The notes below the pieces were generated by a model. It did not search any database. It was not told the origin of the DNA and worked only from the letters and a program-made list of their open reading frames with translations. A stretch of 64,000 nucleotides of DNA, from the NCBI GenBank assembly GCA_003290165.1, contig QNQO01006987.1, positions 186,001 to 250,000 on the forward strand, written 5' to 3'. Within the stretch, counting starts at the first letter, position 1. Every line of letters starts with the position of its first letter. The DNA comes from Berberis thunbergii. Its lineage: Eukaryota; Streptophyta; Magnoliopsida; Ranunculales; Berberidaceae. This document shows, in pieces, positions 46,376-55,287 of this stretch. Both the position numbers and the translations under genes were made by a program.

Positions 46376-46596
46376 CAAAAGGAGCTGATCAGGTTGAAGC
46401 GTGATATGTTAACCCAGAAGCTAAGTTGTTGTTTATCATCCGAATCCGATGGTATGTTTCCTGCAGTCAATGTCTACTGTATTTTATCTTCTTGGTTAGG
46501 TAGATTGTTGTTAATGCTGACATGTTGTGTCTTTTCAGTATCAATGCCATGGATCCAAAAAGCAAAACTATCTTGCAGCTTTTGCGTCTTAGACAG
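46376..46596 (+). pseudogene. RPL7: Captured two-exon fragment of ribosomal protein L7
   Basis: Exon 46376-46451 begins QKELIRLKR. After a small deletion with frameshift it continues in another frame as YVNPEAKLLFIIRIR. After an intron (GTATGT..TTTCAG), exon 46539-46596 encodes INAMDPKSKTILQLLRLRQ and ends at GTATG. These are consecutive segments of plant cytosolic 60S protein L7, with the intron kept. The deletion (about eight residues of the family missing) and the frameshift rule out function. Confidence 0.88.
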
Positions 46597-46966
46597 GTAT
46601 GAACATACTTCCATCTGTTGAGACCAATGTAAATATTTGTAGGTTTTGTGAATCGAAAAATTCAATTCCACAACTTTTAAGTTACCGCGCACAAATTGCC
46701 CTTTATTTTGTTCGTTTCACATTAACAAAATACCACTAGTGTTTACAACTTCGGATGTTTTTACACTATTAGCAATTATTACTAGTTTATGCTAATATAC
46801 ATTGAAAAATTACTTGTATGTGCATTATTAATACTTGCGGTGGACAGGTATCTGTGGTCTGTCAATTCTTTTAATTCAGAAATGCATTATTAATACTGGA
46901 CAAAGTGCTGCATTTGACAGGGTTGCAATACACATACTGGACTCGGTGTTCATATCGCTGTGTCGA

Positions 46967-47165
46967 GAGCGAAATCTTCAGTTCGCTGTGCTTGACAAAA
47001 TACTGAGTTTTTTGGTGTTACTCTGGCGATTTTTACATGCTGATTTGTGGCCCAGGTTGCTGAATGGAGAGCGAATTCTGCAGTCCATTGTGCTGGACAG
47101 AGTGCTTAATTTTTGCTGTGTGCTATTGCTGCTCTGTTACGTGCTGGTTTGTGGTCAGGTTGCTT
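46967..47165. repeat. ~100-bp diverged direct repeat near the CACTA right end
   Basis: Two copies (about 46967-47066 and 47069-47165) share GAGAGCGAAT..TCTGCAGT, TGTGCTGGACA and GCTGATTTGTGG..CAGGTTGCT-like blocks. Confidence 0.65.
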
Positions 47166-47245
47166 GTATAAGGGATACGCCCAGCCGTGGCAATGGGTTA
47201 TGCCCACGGTATAGAACCGTTGCTAATGGGGGTTTTTGGTGGGTG
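47166..47245. repeat. CACTA subterminal motifs and right end
   Basis: CCAGCCGTGGCAATGGG, CCCACGGTATAGAACCGTTG and the terminal TTTTTGGTGGGTG mirror the left end in inverse form. Far fewer motifs are present than on the left. Confidence 0.75.
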
Positions 47246-47254
47246 AAAACAGAC

Positions 47255-47640
47255 TTTTTTCGGACAGATTTGCGTGACTTTAATAAAATGACCATAACTT
47301 TATCATTTTAAAACATTTCAAGTGATTCTCAAATTGTTTTTATTAGATAACTCAGAGTACTATAATTTTTGTGCTTTGATGAACTTGAGAATCGGTCTCG
47401 ATTGAGCATATAAGTTGGCCAAAAGTCAGAGACACTACCATGTTTTCATTGCGAGACAGATTTGCGCGACTTTAGTAAAATGATCATAACTTGTTTATTT
47501 CAAAACATTTTCAAGTGATTCAAATTGAGTTTATTAGATGACTCAGAGTAATACAATATTTATGTTTTGATGAGTTTGAGAATCGGTCTCAATTGAACAT
47601 ATAAGTTTAACAAAATTCAGGGATAATTCCCTATTTTCAG
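47255..47640 (+). repeat. ~190-bp tandem repeats, 2 copies
   Basis: Units at about 47259 and 47453 start GACAGATTTGCG(T/C)GACTTTA. They are the inverse complement of the array at 38600-39175. Confidence 0.85.
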
Positions 47641-48064
47641 AGACAAAGGGTGAGAGAGTTGGTAGGGTGATGGTGGTCCTTGATGGAGAAAAAAGGAAGA
47701 AAAGTGGCGGTGGTGGGAGGGAGAGAAGTGGCAGTGGCGGGTGGTGGTGAGGATGGTGGGGTGATGGCAGTGTCTAATGGAGAAAAGAATGAGGGAGTAG
47801 TAGAAGGGAAAAAAAAAGATGAAGAGAGGGGAGGAGAGAGAAAATTTTAAATTTTGAGTTTGTATTGGTGCTATGGGAGAGAAGTAGTGGTGTGGAAAAT
47901 AAAGTAGGTGGTGTGGGAGAGAAATAGTTGATATGGTGGTGTGGGATAATAATTTAGGTGGTGTCAAATAGTTGTTGCCTTTCTTAGCTCATTTGGTTTA
48001 TGAAAACTCTTCATAGGATCAAAATGCTTGTTTAGAAAGTTTATCTTGGTATTGTAGTTGTAGC

Positions 48065-48377
48065 CAAGGATTGTGATTTCGTTTTTCGAGTTAATCTCGG
48101 TTCCTGATTTTAAGAAATATTTCGTTTTATGTAAAAAACGAAAAAAATTCGGTTGTGAATTCGAATTTAACAACATAAATTATACATTTTAAACTCTTAA
48201 ATTCTACATAAAAGTCTCACACGAATCGTAGTGTTAGATAAACTAAATATTACGTAAGAATCACATAACAAAATTTTGATACAAAAATAATATTATAGCG
48301 TGTTAAAATATAGAGAGATTGAAATATTTATTTTTTTCTCAAAAAAATTTCGTCATTTTGAGAAATCACATTCCTTG
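48065..48377. mobile_element. Non-autonomous hAT element (313 bp)
   Basis: The ends are CAAGGATTGTGATTTC and the inverse of CAAGGAATGTGATTTC, flanked by a perfect 8-bp duplication GTTGTAGC (48057-48064 and 48378-48385). There is no coding capacity. The interior is AT-rich. Confidence 0.88.
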
Positions 48378-48408
48378 GTTGTAGCTAATGTTTTGCATCA
48401 CCGGCATA

Positions 48409-49037
48409 CATGGGCGGACCTACCAAGGGGCGAGGGGGGGCAGGTCCCCCCCCCCCCCCCCCCCCAATTTTTAAAATATTTTTAGTATATATATTTTAAT
48501 CTTAAAAAATTGATTAGAATACCATATCAAATTTGTTTATACAAATATTTCAATAAGTCTTTGTTGGTGTAGTGGTTGTGGATTTACTATTTTTGGTAAA
48601 AGACCTAAGTTCGATACTCATCGAGTGCATTTTTATTTATTTTCAATACAATTTTATTAGTAATTACAAACATTACTTAGAATTCAATGAAAATATATAC
48701 TATTAGCCAACTCGTACAAAATTTGAGCCTCATTTAAACTATATTTTTATGAAATTGTATTATGATCATATTAGATTCGCAAATTTCAAAAAAAAAAAAT
48801 TTAGCTTCACCTAGATACAGATACAATTATTTTGCGATATTAGTTATATATTCTAGTTATTATGCTCGTTTGCTCCTTGCTAAGGTTATCGATAGTCATC
48901 TTATCTTGGCTTAAAATTGGACTAATAAATTTTTTGTTTTATCATTGATAACTACTATTATCAACTAATAAACATTTTTCATTTCGCCCCCCCCCCCCCC
49001 CCCCCCCCCCCATACTAAAATCTTGGGTCCGCCCCTG
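48409..49037. mobile_element. Non-autonomous hAT element with poly-C tracts (629 bp)
   Basis: The left end CATGGGCGGACCTACC and the inverse of the right end, CAGGGGCGGACCCAAG, are of the CAGGGGCGGA type common in plant Tip100-like hAT elements. The flanks CCGGCATA (48401-48408) and CCAGCATA (49038-49045) match at 7 of 8. Runs of 20 and 25 C lie just inside each end. It is inserted 31 bp from the previous hAT element. Confidence 0.82.
48558..48632 (+). other. tRNA-like stretch with A- and B-box-like motifs
   Basis: Within the hAT element, TTGGTGTAGTGGTTGTGGAT resembles a pol III A box region and AAGTTCGATACTC a B box (consensus GGTTCGANNCC). It does not fold into a convincing tRNA by eye. It could be a SINE-derived or tRNA-derived insert carried by the element. 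Confidence 0.4.
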
Positions 49038-49844
49038 CCAGCATATCAAAAGTTGAATTGTTTTGTCCCCCTTGTTGTAAACACAGTGAACACTTAATTT
49101 TTCAATGCCCTGTTTTCACTCAAGCTTGGTCAATCCACCCGCTTCCTATATATAGGATAACATTCCAAGATCCTCACAATTGTACCTTTTTATCTTTGCT
49201 AAATCTATTGCGATAAGAAGCCATTTCGAGTCCTAGTTTAAAACAAAATCAAGTGTGGGGTTTTTATCTTAAAAGGTCTCATTGCTATTAAGGAGTGAAC
49301 TACTTCCTTATAAACATTTGATGACTCCTTCTTATTTAATGTGAGATTATTTAAGCCAACTCCATTCCAACATTGCTTGCTTTGTTTTTGCTAGAAAGGG
49401 CTTGCATTCAATTGGAAGTTTTTGGTCTGCTGCATTCTCTCCTACTGCTTGTGTTATTTATCTGAACCTGCTTCTATTACTGATGCAAACAGAGTGATTC
49501 TAAGCTCAACAGGTCAAGAACCAGACTATTGATTTATTTTTGTGTTGATTTTGATAGGTTGTGGACTACGTTGGAGTAGCTGTGTAGCCACTTCTCTTGA
49601 TGGAGTCAGTATTTATCTTTACTTGGGAGCGGAAATTTCAAGCTTTTTCGCTGAATTACATGGTTTCAGGGCTGTTGTACAATGGCCAATTGCTTCAGGT
49701 TAAAAAATAGTTTGTTTCTTATTCGATGCAGCTGATATTGTGGAAGGTGTTCAAGGTTCTCTGATCATCTTTGCTGGACGCATGAAGTTGCAGTCAAGGA
49801 TCAGTTTCCCTCTTCGATGTTCTTTTTATCAGAAATTCTAAATG

Positions 49845-50015
49845 TCGAGGAATTGGGCGAGGTAATGGGCGAGGGAAGTGAGGTGGCGGGGTGAGAGCCG
49901 TTCATCTCACTCGAGATACGTGCGTTGACTTTTCACGCGCGCATCCCGAGCGAGATGAACGACTCTCACTCCGCCACCTCACTTCCCTCGCCCATTTCCT
50001 CGCTCGTTTCCTCGA
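49845..50015. repeat. GC-rich foldback (~70-bp arms)
   Basis: The left arm (49845-49915) starts TCGAGGAATTGGGCGAGG and the right arm (49947-50015) ends CCTCGCTCGTTTCCTCGA, its near-complete inverse. A ~30-bp loop with CACGCGCGCAT separates them. It would form a long hairpin. No clear target duplication is seen, so it is either a small MITE or another palindrome. Confidence 0.8.
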
Positions 50016-50218
50016 CGCGTAGAACTGCTCTCTTTTTATTTTTATTTTGGGATGTTCTTTCTATACCTAGATGCTTTAATCTTAGCTTCAAGTTTGTGAT
50101 ATTGGTGAGACAGCAGGACGCCTCTTTCTTGCAATAATTAATATCTATTTCCTTAACTCATATAAATAGATAAATAAATAAGGGTTGAAAACCTATCAAA
50201 CAAACTTCTTAACGAAAA

Positions 50219-51728
50219 GGCAACCACTACTTCACATCACCAAAAGTGTTGTCTAACACCATTTCACTCTACTTGCTTTATTTTTCACACCACCAATCTT
50301 TCCTAAACCACCTTTATAAACAAAAAAACAACATTTCTCCCCATTTAAATTGAAACACATTCTTCTCCTCTCTTAAAATCGAAACAACATTTTTCCCTAA
50401 TTAAAAATTGAAACACATTCAAAATCGATTTTGACTCATTCTCTTGGTTCGATTGCTTCTTCCTTTTTCTCATCTTCCATCTTGCAAAACAAACAAGCAA
50501 ATATTCCCTCTCGCATCTTCCCTTCTCTTGGTTTGATTGCTTCTGCAACCCCTCGAATTCATTCTTCACTTTGTCTATGATTTCGACTCCAACATTTCTG
50601 AAAAAGCTTTCAAGTTATTCATTTCTTGGAAAAAAATTCAAGAAGTTATCATTGTCATTTTGTTAACTTCAGCAAATTTGTTAACATTTTGTTAACTTTT
50701 TATGTTGTTGAATTTGTTTGTTCTCTTCACTATTGATTGTTCCATTTGTTAACAAGCTTTAAAAAATGATCATTTAATACGACAATGCGAAATTTTCAAA
50801 AAAATAAAGTAATCTCATGGAAACTTCAGAAAAAATTTCAAAAATGACAAAAAAAAAAAAAAAACTATTGTTCGCCTAAGACAATGTGAGGTTTTTGCAA
50901 AATCTCATTTTGATATTGGCAAACAGTAAAAAAAAATTTGATAAAAATTTCATGTTCGCCTAGAACAATGCGAATTTTTGCAAAAACCTAACATTGTTCC
51001 ACTTGGAAACCTTGCATTGTTGGGCGAACATAAATTTTTCAGCAAATTTTTTCGGACAGATTTGTGTGACTTCAGTAAAATGGCCATAACTTTTTTTTTT
51101 CAAAACATTTTTAAGTGATTCAAATTGTGTTTATTAGATAGCTCAGAGTACTACAATTTTTGTGTTTTAATCAGCTTGACAACCGGTCTCAATTGAGTAC
51201 ATAAATTGGCCGAAAGTCGGAGACATTATCCTGTTCTCATTGCGAGACAGATTTGCGCAACTTTAATAAAATAACCATAACTTGCTCATTTCAAAATATT
51301 TTCAAGTGATTCATGTTGTGTTTATTAGATAACTTAGAGTACTACAATTTTTGTTTTTTGATGAGGTTGAAAATCGATCTCGAACGATCATATAAGTTGG
51401 CCAAAAGCCAAGGGCACTATCTCGTTTTCACTGCGAAACACATTTGCGCGACTTGAGTGACTATAACTTGCTAATTTCAACATTTTCAAGTGATTAAAGT
51501 TGTGTTTATTAGATAACTCAGAGTACTATAATTTTCATGTTTTGATGAGCTTGAAAATTGGTCTCAATTGAGAGTTTAAATTGGTCGAAAGCTACCATAT
51601 TTTTAAGTTTAAAAAAACAGTTTTTTGGATAATTTGGGTTAGTAGAAAAGAAAAAAACACAAAAAACAAAAAAGAAGTACATGGTGGTGTGAGACAGTAC
51701 TTTTGGTGGTGTAGAGTATTCGTTACCC
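50219..51728. mobile_element. TIR element copy 2 (1510 bp)
   Basis: The left end is GGCAACCACTACTTCACA and the inverse of the right end is GGGTAACGAATACTCTACACC. The flanks are a perfect 8-bp duplication AACGAAAA (50211-50218 and 51729-51736). The left half is rich in CACC/CTTC motifs. The right half holds ~190-bp tandem repeats. There is no transposase. It lies in the opposite orientation to copy 1 (38487-47979). Confidence 0.85.
51045..51600 (+). repeat. ~190-bp tandem repeats, 3 copies
   Basis: Units at about 51055, 51246 and 51430 carry GACAGATTTG(T/C)G, TTTCAAAA(C/T)ATTTT(T/C)AAGTGATT and TTATTAGATA(G/A)CT(C/T)AGAGTACT. Same family as 38600-39175 and 47255-47640. Confidence 0.88.
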
Positions 51729-51736
51729 AACGAAAA

Positions 51737-53640
51737 TTGCATGTTTATGATGGACCAAATTACCCCCAAACAAAGCTCTGAATTACAATCTTGTGAACCA
51801 TAAATGTCTTGTTTGCATCAGTGTGGAATTAAGGCCATGCTGAGTAAAACATATATACCAGTACAAATTTTATTATCTATTATCTATTATCATCATCATC
51901 ATTATTTTGTTTAGGTTGTTGGAATCATTATTTTGTTACGGTTGTTGGACTGACTGGTATCATGAACTAGCATTTATTTATAGCATGATACAACAGAGAT
52001 AGATTTTGTTTTGTTTTTGTTGTTTATTTTTTCTGAAAACTGATGCCATCATTCATCATTATCACTCTCACTGCCGAAATGGGGTGACACCAAATTGTGA
52101 ATTATTGTTGCCATGTTTCAAGGTGGTCAAAGAGAATTAGCATTTGCTAGTGAATCCATCCAAGGCGAGCATTCTTAACAAAGCTCTAGTTTCTTACTTC
52201 CCTGACGTTTCCTCGGCAAACGTTAATCAAACTCTTATCCTTCAACAGCTCAACTCACAATTTCTATTCTGGGACAATCAGCATGTGTAACCACATTCTA
52301 GCTCACAAGGTATCCAAAAATTTCTGGATTTATCAATGTTTGGTTCATTTACAGTTTACATGACTTCGAAAAATATTAGGCAGAGGAATCAACTTCTGGT
52401 CTTCTGGTTGTTCATTATGGTTATAGTTTTACTGGATGGACTTGATTTTTTTGTGAATATTAAACTCCCACAGTTTTCTAGACAAATTAATAAGATGTTT
52501 AGAAATTAAAAGTTCCTTGCTGACTTTAACACCAACTGATGATGAGAACAAATCATTCAAATTTTACTTTTTTTGGCAAAAATAAAAATATATAAAATAT
52601 CTATATAGTATGGCAATTAACCTTCAAAATTCATCCATTTCAATACTTTGACAGGGGCAAATCATCAAAACTAAACCGTAAGTCCAGAAAGCCTTTTATT
52701 GTAGATGACAAGGACATTGTAAATAATCCAGCCACGCTACACACATTTCAAACTGTAACGAGTTCAACAATTCCAAAGGACACGACAGTTCTTGTCATGT
52801 ATTGTGTGTGCATATAATACAAAAGCTTGAGGTATGAAGCATTCTTATTTACCTTGTCAGCATGACAGGCAGAAGTATCATGCTTTTTGCTGGTGGAAGC
52901 TCTACAACTCCAGTTACCAGCAATATGCCAACTGCTCAAGTCCGGCCTTCAAGCATACCATCAGTTATCAAGCTACAAGCAGGTGAATTCTCAAGTGCTT
53001 AGCAGATTATTTTCTCACCCCATCTAACACATGTAATCACACCATTACATTGATCAAATCAACTTCGTTTGAAACCTGATGTCAAGGATAGTAAGTTAGA
53101 AATCAATTTATGCCATTGCATTGACTACACAATTAACTAGATTAACTTGTAATCAAAATCCCTCAATATTTATGCAAATGCTTAGAAACAAGTTTCACTC
53201 ATTCCAATCATACTGAAAATCAGACGAAATTAGATTCACTTAGATATGGATTTTAATACTTAAAAAGAGCACTTACACAACACCCATGAGTTGTTTATTA
53301 TACTTCACCTGATTGTTGCTGGTCATTGTACGGACCTTCCGATAGAAAGAAAGTATTCTCTACAGTGGCTTCTTGAGAAATGCCGTCATATGTATAAATT
53401 ACCCAGATAGCTCTTTTCAGATATTACAATCAACCTTACAGTGACACTTGTAAATTCCTTATGGTTCTCTATAGGACATCTTAATACTCCAATGCTGATC
53501 TTGTTCCATGAAACAGGGAACTGGCTATTGAGTGCGATAGAATTATATCTAACATAAAAAAGGTTTAGTTGCATGCTGACTGAAGATGTCCTAATTCTCT
53601 CGAACTGACTTGGATCCAATTTCTTTTGCAGAATAATAAG
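51737..53640. other. Intergenic
   Basis: No supported gene. A short ATC/TAT microsatellite-like stretch lies at 51873-51905. At 52858-52982 a plus-strand open stretch (AGGSSTTPVTSNMPTAQVRP) lies between TTGTCAG and CAAGCAG/GTGAAT and looks exon-like, but I cannot name it. Confidence 0.4.
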
Positions 53641-53653
53641 CAACTCTACTTAC

Positions 53654-53769
53654 ACATCTCTCAGTACTAAGAAGCGAGACAGCGACGGAACCAGCGCCAC
53701 AGGCTTCTTAAATGAGAAATCAATCCATGTCTCCGACTCTCGGTCGCCCTTTTCTTCAAAAATTACCAT
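53654..53769 (-). other. Exon-like segment, unidentified
   Basis: The minus-strand frame from ATG at 53769 reads MVIFEEKGDRESETWIDFSF, then KKPVALVPSLSRFLVLRD, and ends at a canonical donor (GTAAGT) at 53653. Stops close the frame just upstream of the ATG. It may be a first coding exon or a gene fragment. I do not recognise the family and find no convincing next exon. Confidence 0.3.
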
Positions 53770-54515
53770 GTTCTTTTCTTATCTCAGCTCATATGGCTCG
53801 ACTGGAATAGAAGTTTGGTCTACATAACCTACAAAAGGACTGGGGGATCCCTTATTGATTGATCCCATATAATGTAATGTCAAAGTTAAGAGAGTGAAAC
53901 TTCAACCTATACCCTATACACAAATAGGGTGTGTGATCCAATATGCATGTGTGTTCCTTATGTGCAGTTTTTCCTTATGTGATAACCTGGTAATCCAAAA
54001 GACACGACTACCAGCTGAACATCTGTGAAAAAAGTCCTTGCTGTCAGATCACATCCAGCTCTTTGAGATTCAGACAGGTCCGAAATAGTTGGGTTTCCTC
54101 GTATAAATTATGCACACCTTTCTGAACTAACAATGCTCCAACTTCAACATGCATAGATGAGATAACCAATTGAACAAAAAACAGCTCATTAACACAGGAA
54201 GGTAAAGCTCGGATAAGCCCTTCTATGAATAAAGGTTATGCTGAAGTATCACAGAGATGATTAAAGATGTTTTTCCCAAATAGCTAGATGTTTATTTGCT
54301 GCTAAGTTTTGCAAATAGGACAGAAATAACTCATCTTTATCATCAACATTTGAAAAAGCAAGAAAACACAGTTCAAAGTAGACTTCAGTCACACAAAAGT
54401 AAAGAGGGGTGTACATTTACAAGCAGGAAATTTATACAGAATGCAAAAACAAAGAAGAAAAAAGTCAACTTGTATATGAGGGTTTTCAACACAGGCATCA
54501 CAACCTCAACAGTAT

Positions 54516-54660
54516 TTATTGCTTGGTCAAAGAAATGTCATTCCACTCCACCAAAGCCTCAACTGGATGACCTTGTTTGACCTCATCTAGGGCATCAACC
54601 TCCTCCCTGCCCTAGTCTTTCGCTAAACTTTGCTTCTGCCCTTTTTTCCTCTTTGGTAGG
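54516..54660 (-). other. Possible last exon of an unidentified gene, frameshifted
   Basis: On the minus strand an acceptor-like TTCAGTAG is followed by PTKEEKRAEAKFSERLGQ. After a one-base frame change near 54600 comes VDALDEVKQGHPVEALVEWN, ending ISLTKQ and a stop at 54516. Composition is protein-like (charged, helical). The frame change suggests a pseudogene. Family not recognised. Confidence 0.3.
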
Positions 54661-54742
54661 CTACTGAATCTCTATACTAAGCCTGTGAAAAACCCTTGAG
54701 CAAAGGTGGCTCCTCATTGAAGTTCAATAGCTTGATCATATC

Positions 54743-55279
54743 CAAGGACTGATTTCGTTTTTCGAGTTAATTTTGGTTTTCTGATTTTAAGAAAAAACAT
54801 AAAAATTTCGAGGATAAAAAAAAAATATAATGAATTTCGAGGGTATACTAAATATGTGAAAAAATAATATGCAAGTAAATAAATATATTAAACACAATAA
54901 ATGGAACAAAAATACCTATAATTAGAAAATCACGGGGTAGTTTAAAAAATCAATATATAAGTAGAAAAAGTGATAATTAGGAAATTAGGGGTGGTTTCAA
55001 AATCAATAAATAATTAGAATAAATGATAATTAGAAAAAAAACTCGAAATTTACGAAAATATCGCGAAAGTTTTCTTAAAAATCCTCGAAAAAATGTAAAT
55101 TTTAGTAGCTGATTTTTTTATCTTTACGAAAAAACGAAATTTACAAAAAAAAAACTCCGAATTTTACGAAAAAACCTTTGAAAAAATGTAATTTTTTCTT
55201 TTGCCTTTTTCTTTTCCTAATTTTAAAAAATGAAAAATTCGGCGCAATTTCGTATAATTTTGTGAAATCACAATCCTTG
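54743..55279. mobile_element. Non-autonomous hAT element (537 bp)
   Basis: The ends CAAGGACTGATTTCG and the inverse of CAAGGATTGTGATTTC match the 313-bp element at 48065. The flanks ATCATATC (54735-54742) and ATTATATC (55280-55287) match at 7 of 8. The interior is AT-rich, with repeated TTTACGAAAA/CGAAATTT motifs. Confidence 0.8.
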
Positions 55280-55287
55280 ATTATATC

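Larger units (their letters stand above)
39273..47245 (+). mobile_element. Pack-CACTA-type element carrying captured host gene fragments
   Basis: The left end CACTACACCAAAAGGCC and right end TTTTTGGTGGGTG are CACTA-like inverted ends (the right one is decayed), with flanks GAA and AAA (2 of 3). Arrays of CCACGGCTA / CCGTGGCTATAG motifs form subterminal repeats next to both ends, denser on the left. No CACTA transposase is found. Instead the ~7 kb interior holds plus-strand fragments of at least five unrelated nuclear genes, several with splice sites and introns, and two unidentified exon-like segments. This fits a non-autonomous CACTA that has captured genomic pieces. Confidence 0.8.
38487..47979. 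mobile_element. TIR element copy 1 (~1.5 kb without its insert), split by CACTA
   Basis: The left end is GGCAGTGACTACTCCACACC and the inverse of the right end is GGCAACAACTATTTGACACC. The flanks TTTCTTATT and TTTCTTAGC match at 7 of 9 bases. Removing the CACTA insert (39273-47245) leaves 1520 bp, close to the 1510-bp copy at 50219-51728. It carries ~190-bp tandem repeats and no transposase, so it is non-autonomous. The superfamily (Mutator-like or hAT-like) is not settled because the flank duplication is 8 bp in copy 2 and up to 9 bp here. Confidence 0.7.
47989..49850 (+). mobile_element. LINE remnant (zinc-binding and RNase H parts)
   Basis: Once the two hAT insertions are set aside, the plus-strand frame runs through VANVLHHRH and VELFCPPCCKHSEHLIFQCP to FTQAW, the zinc-binding domain that follows reverse transcriptase in plant LINEs (C..C..H..C pattern). 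Further on (about 49550-49710), LGAEISSFFAELHGFRAVVQ matches the LINE-type RNase H domain around its catalytic Glu. RT itself is not seen. The pieces between are out of frame. Confidence 0.7.

Noticed and set aside
47647..47967. Minus-strand 116-codon frame rich in H, P, S
   Set aside because: Low-complexity translation of the GGTGG-rich half of the TIR element. No domain.
48446..49011. Poly-C tracts considered an assembly artefact
   Set aside because: Both lie just inside hAT ends at mirrored positions, so they fit the element, though their exact lengths may be unreliable.
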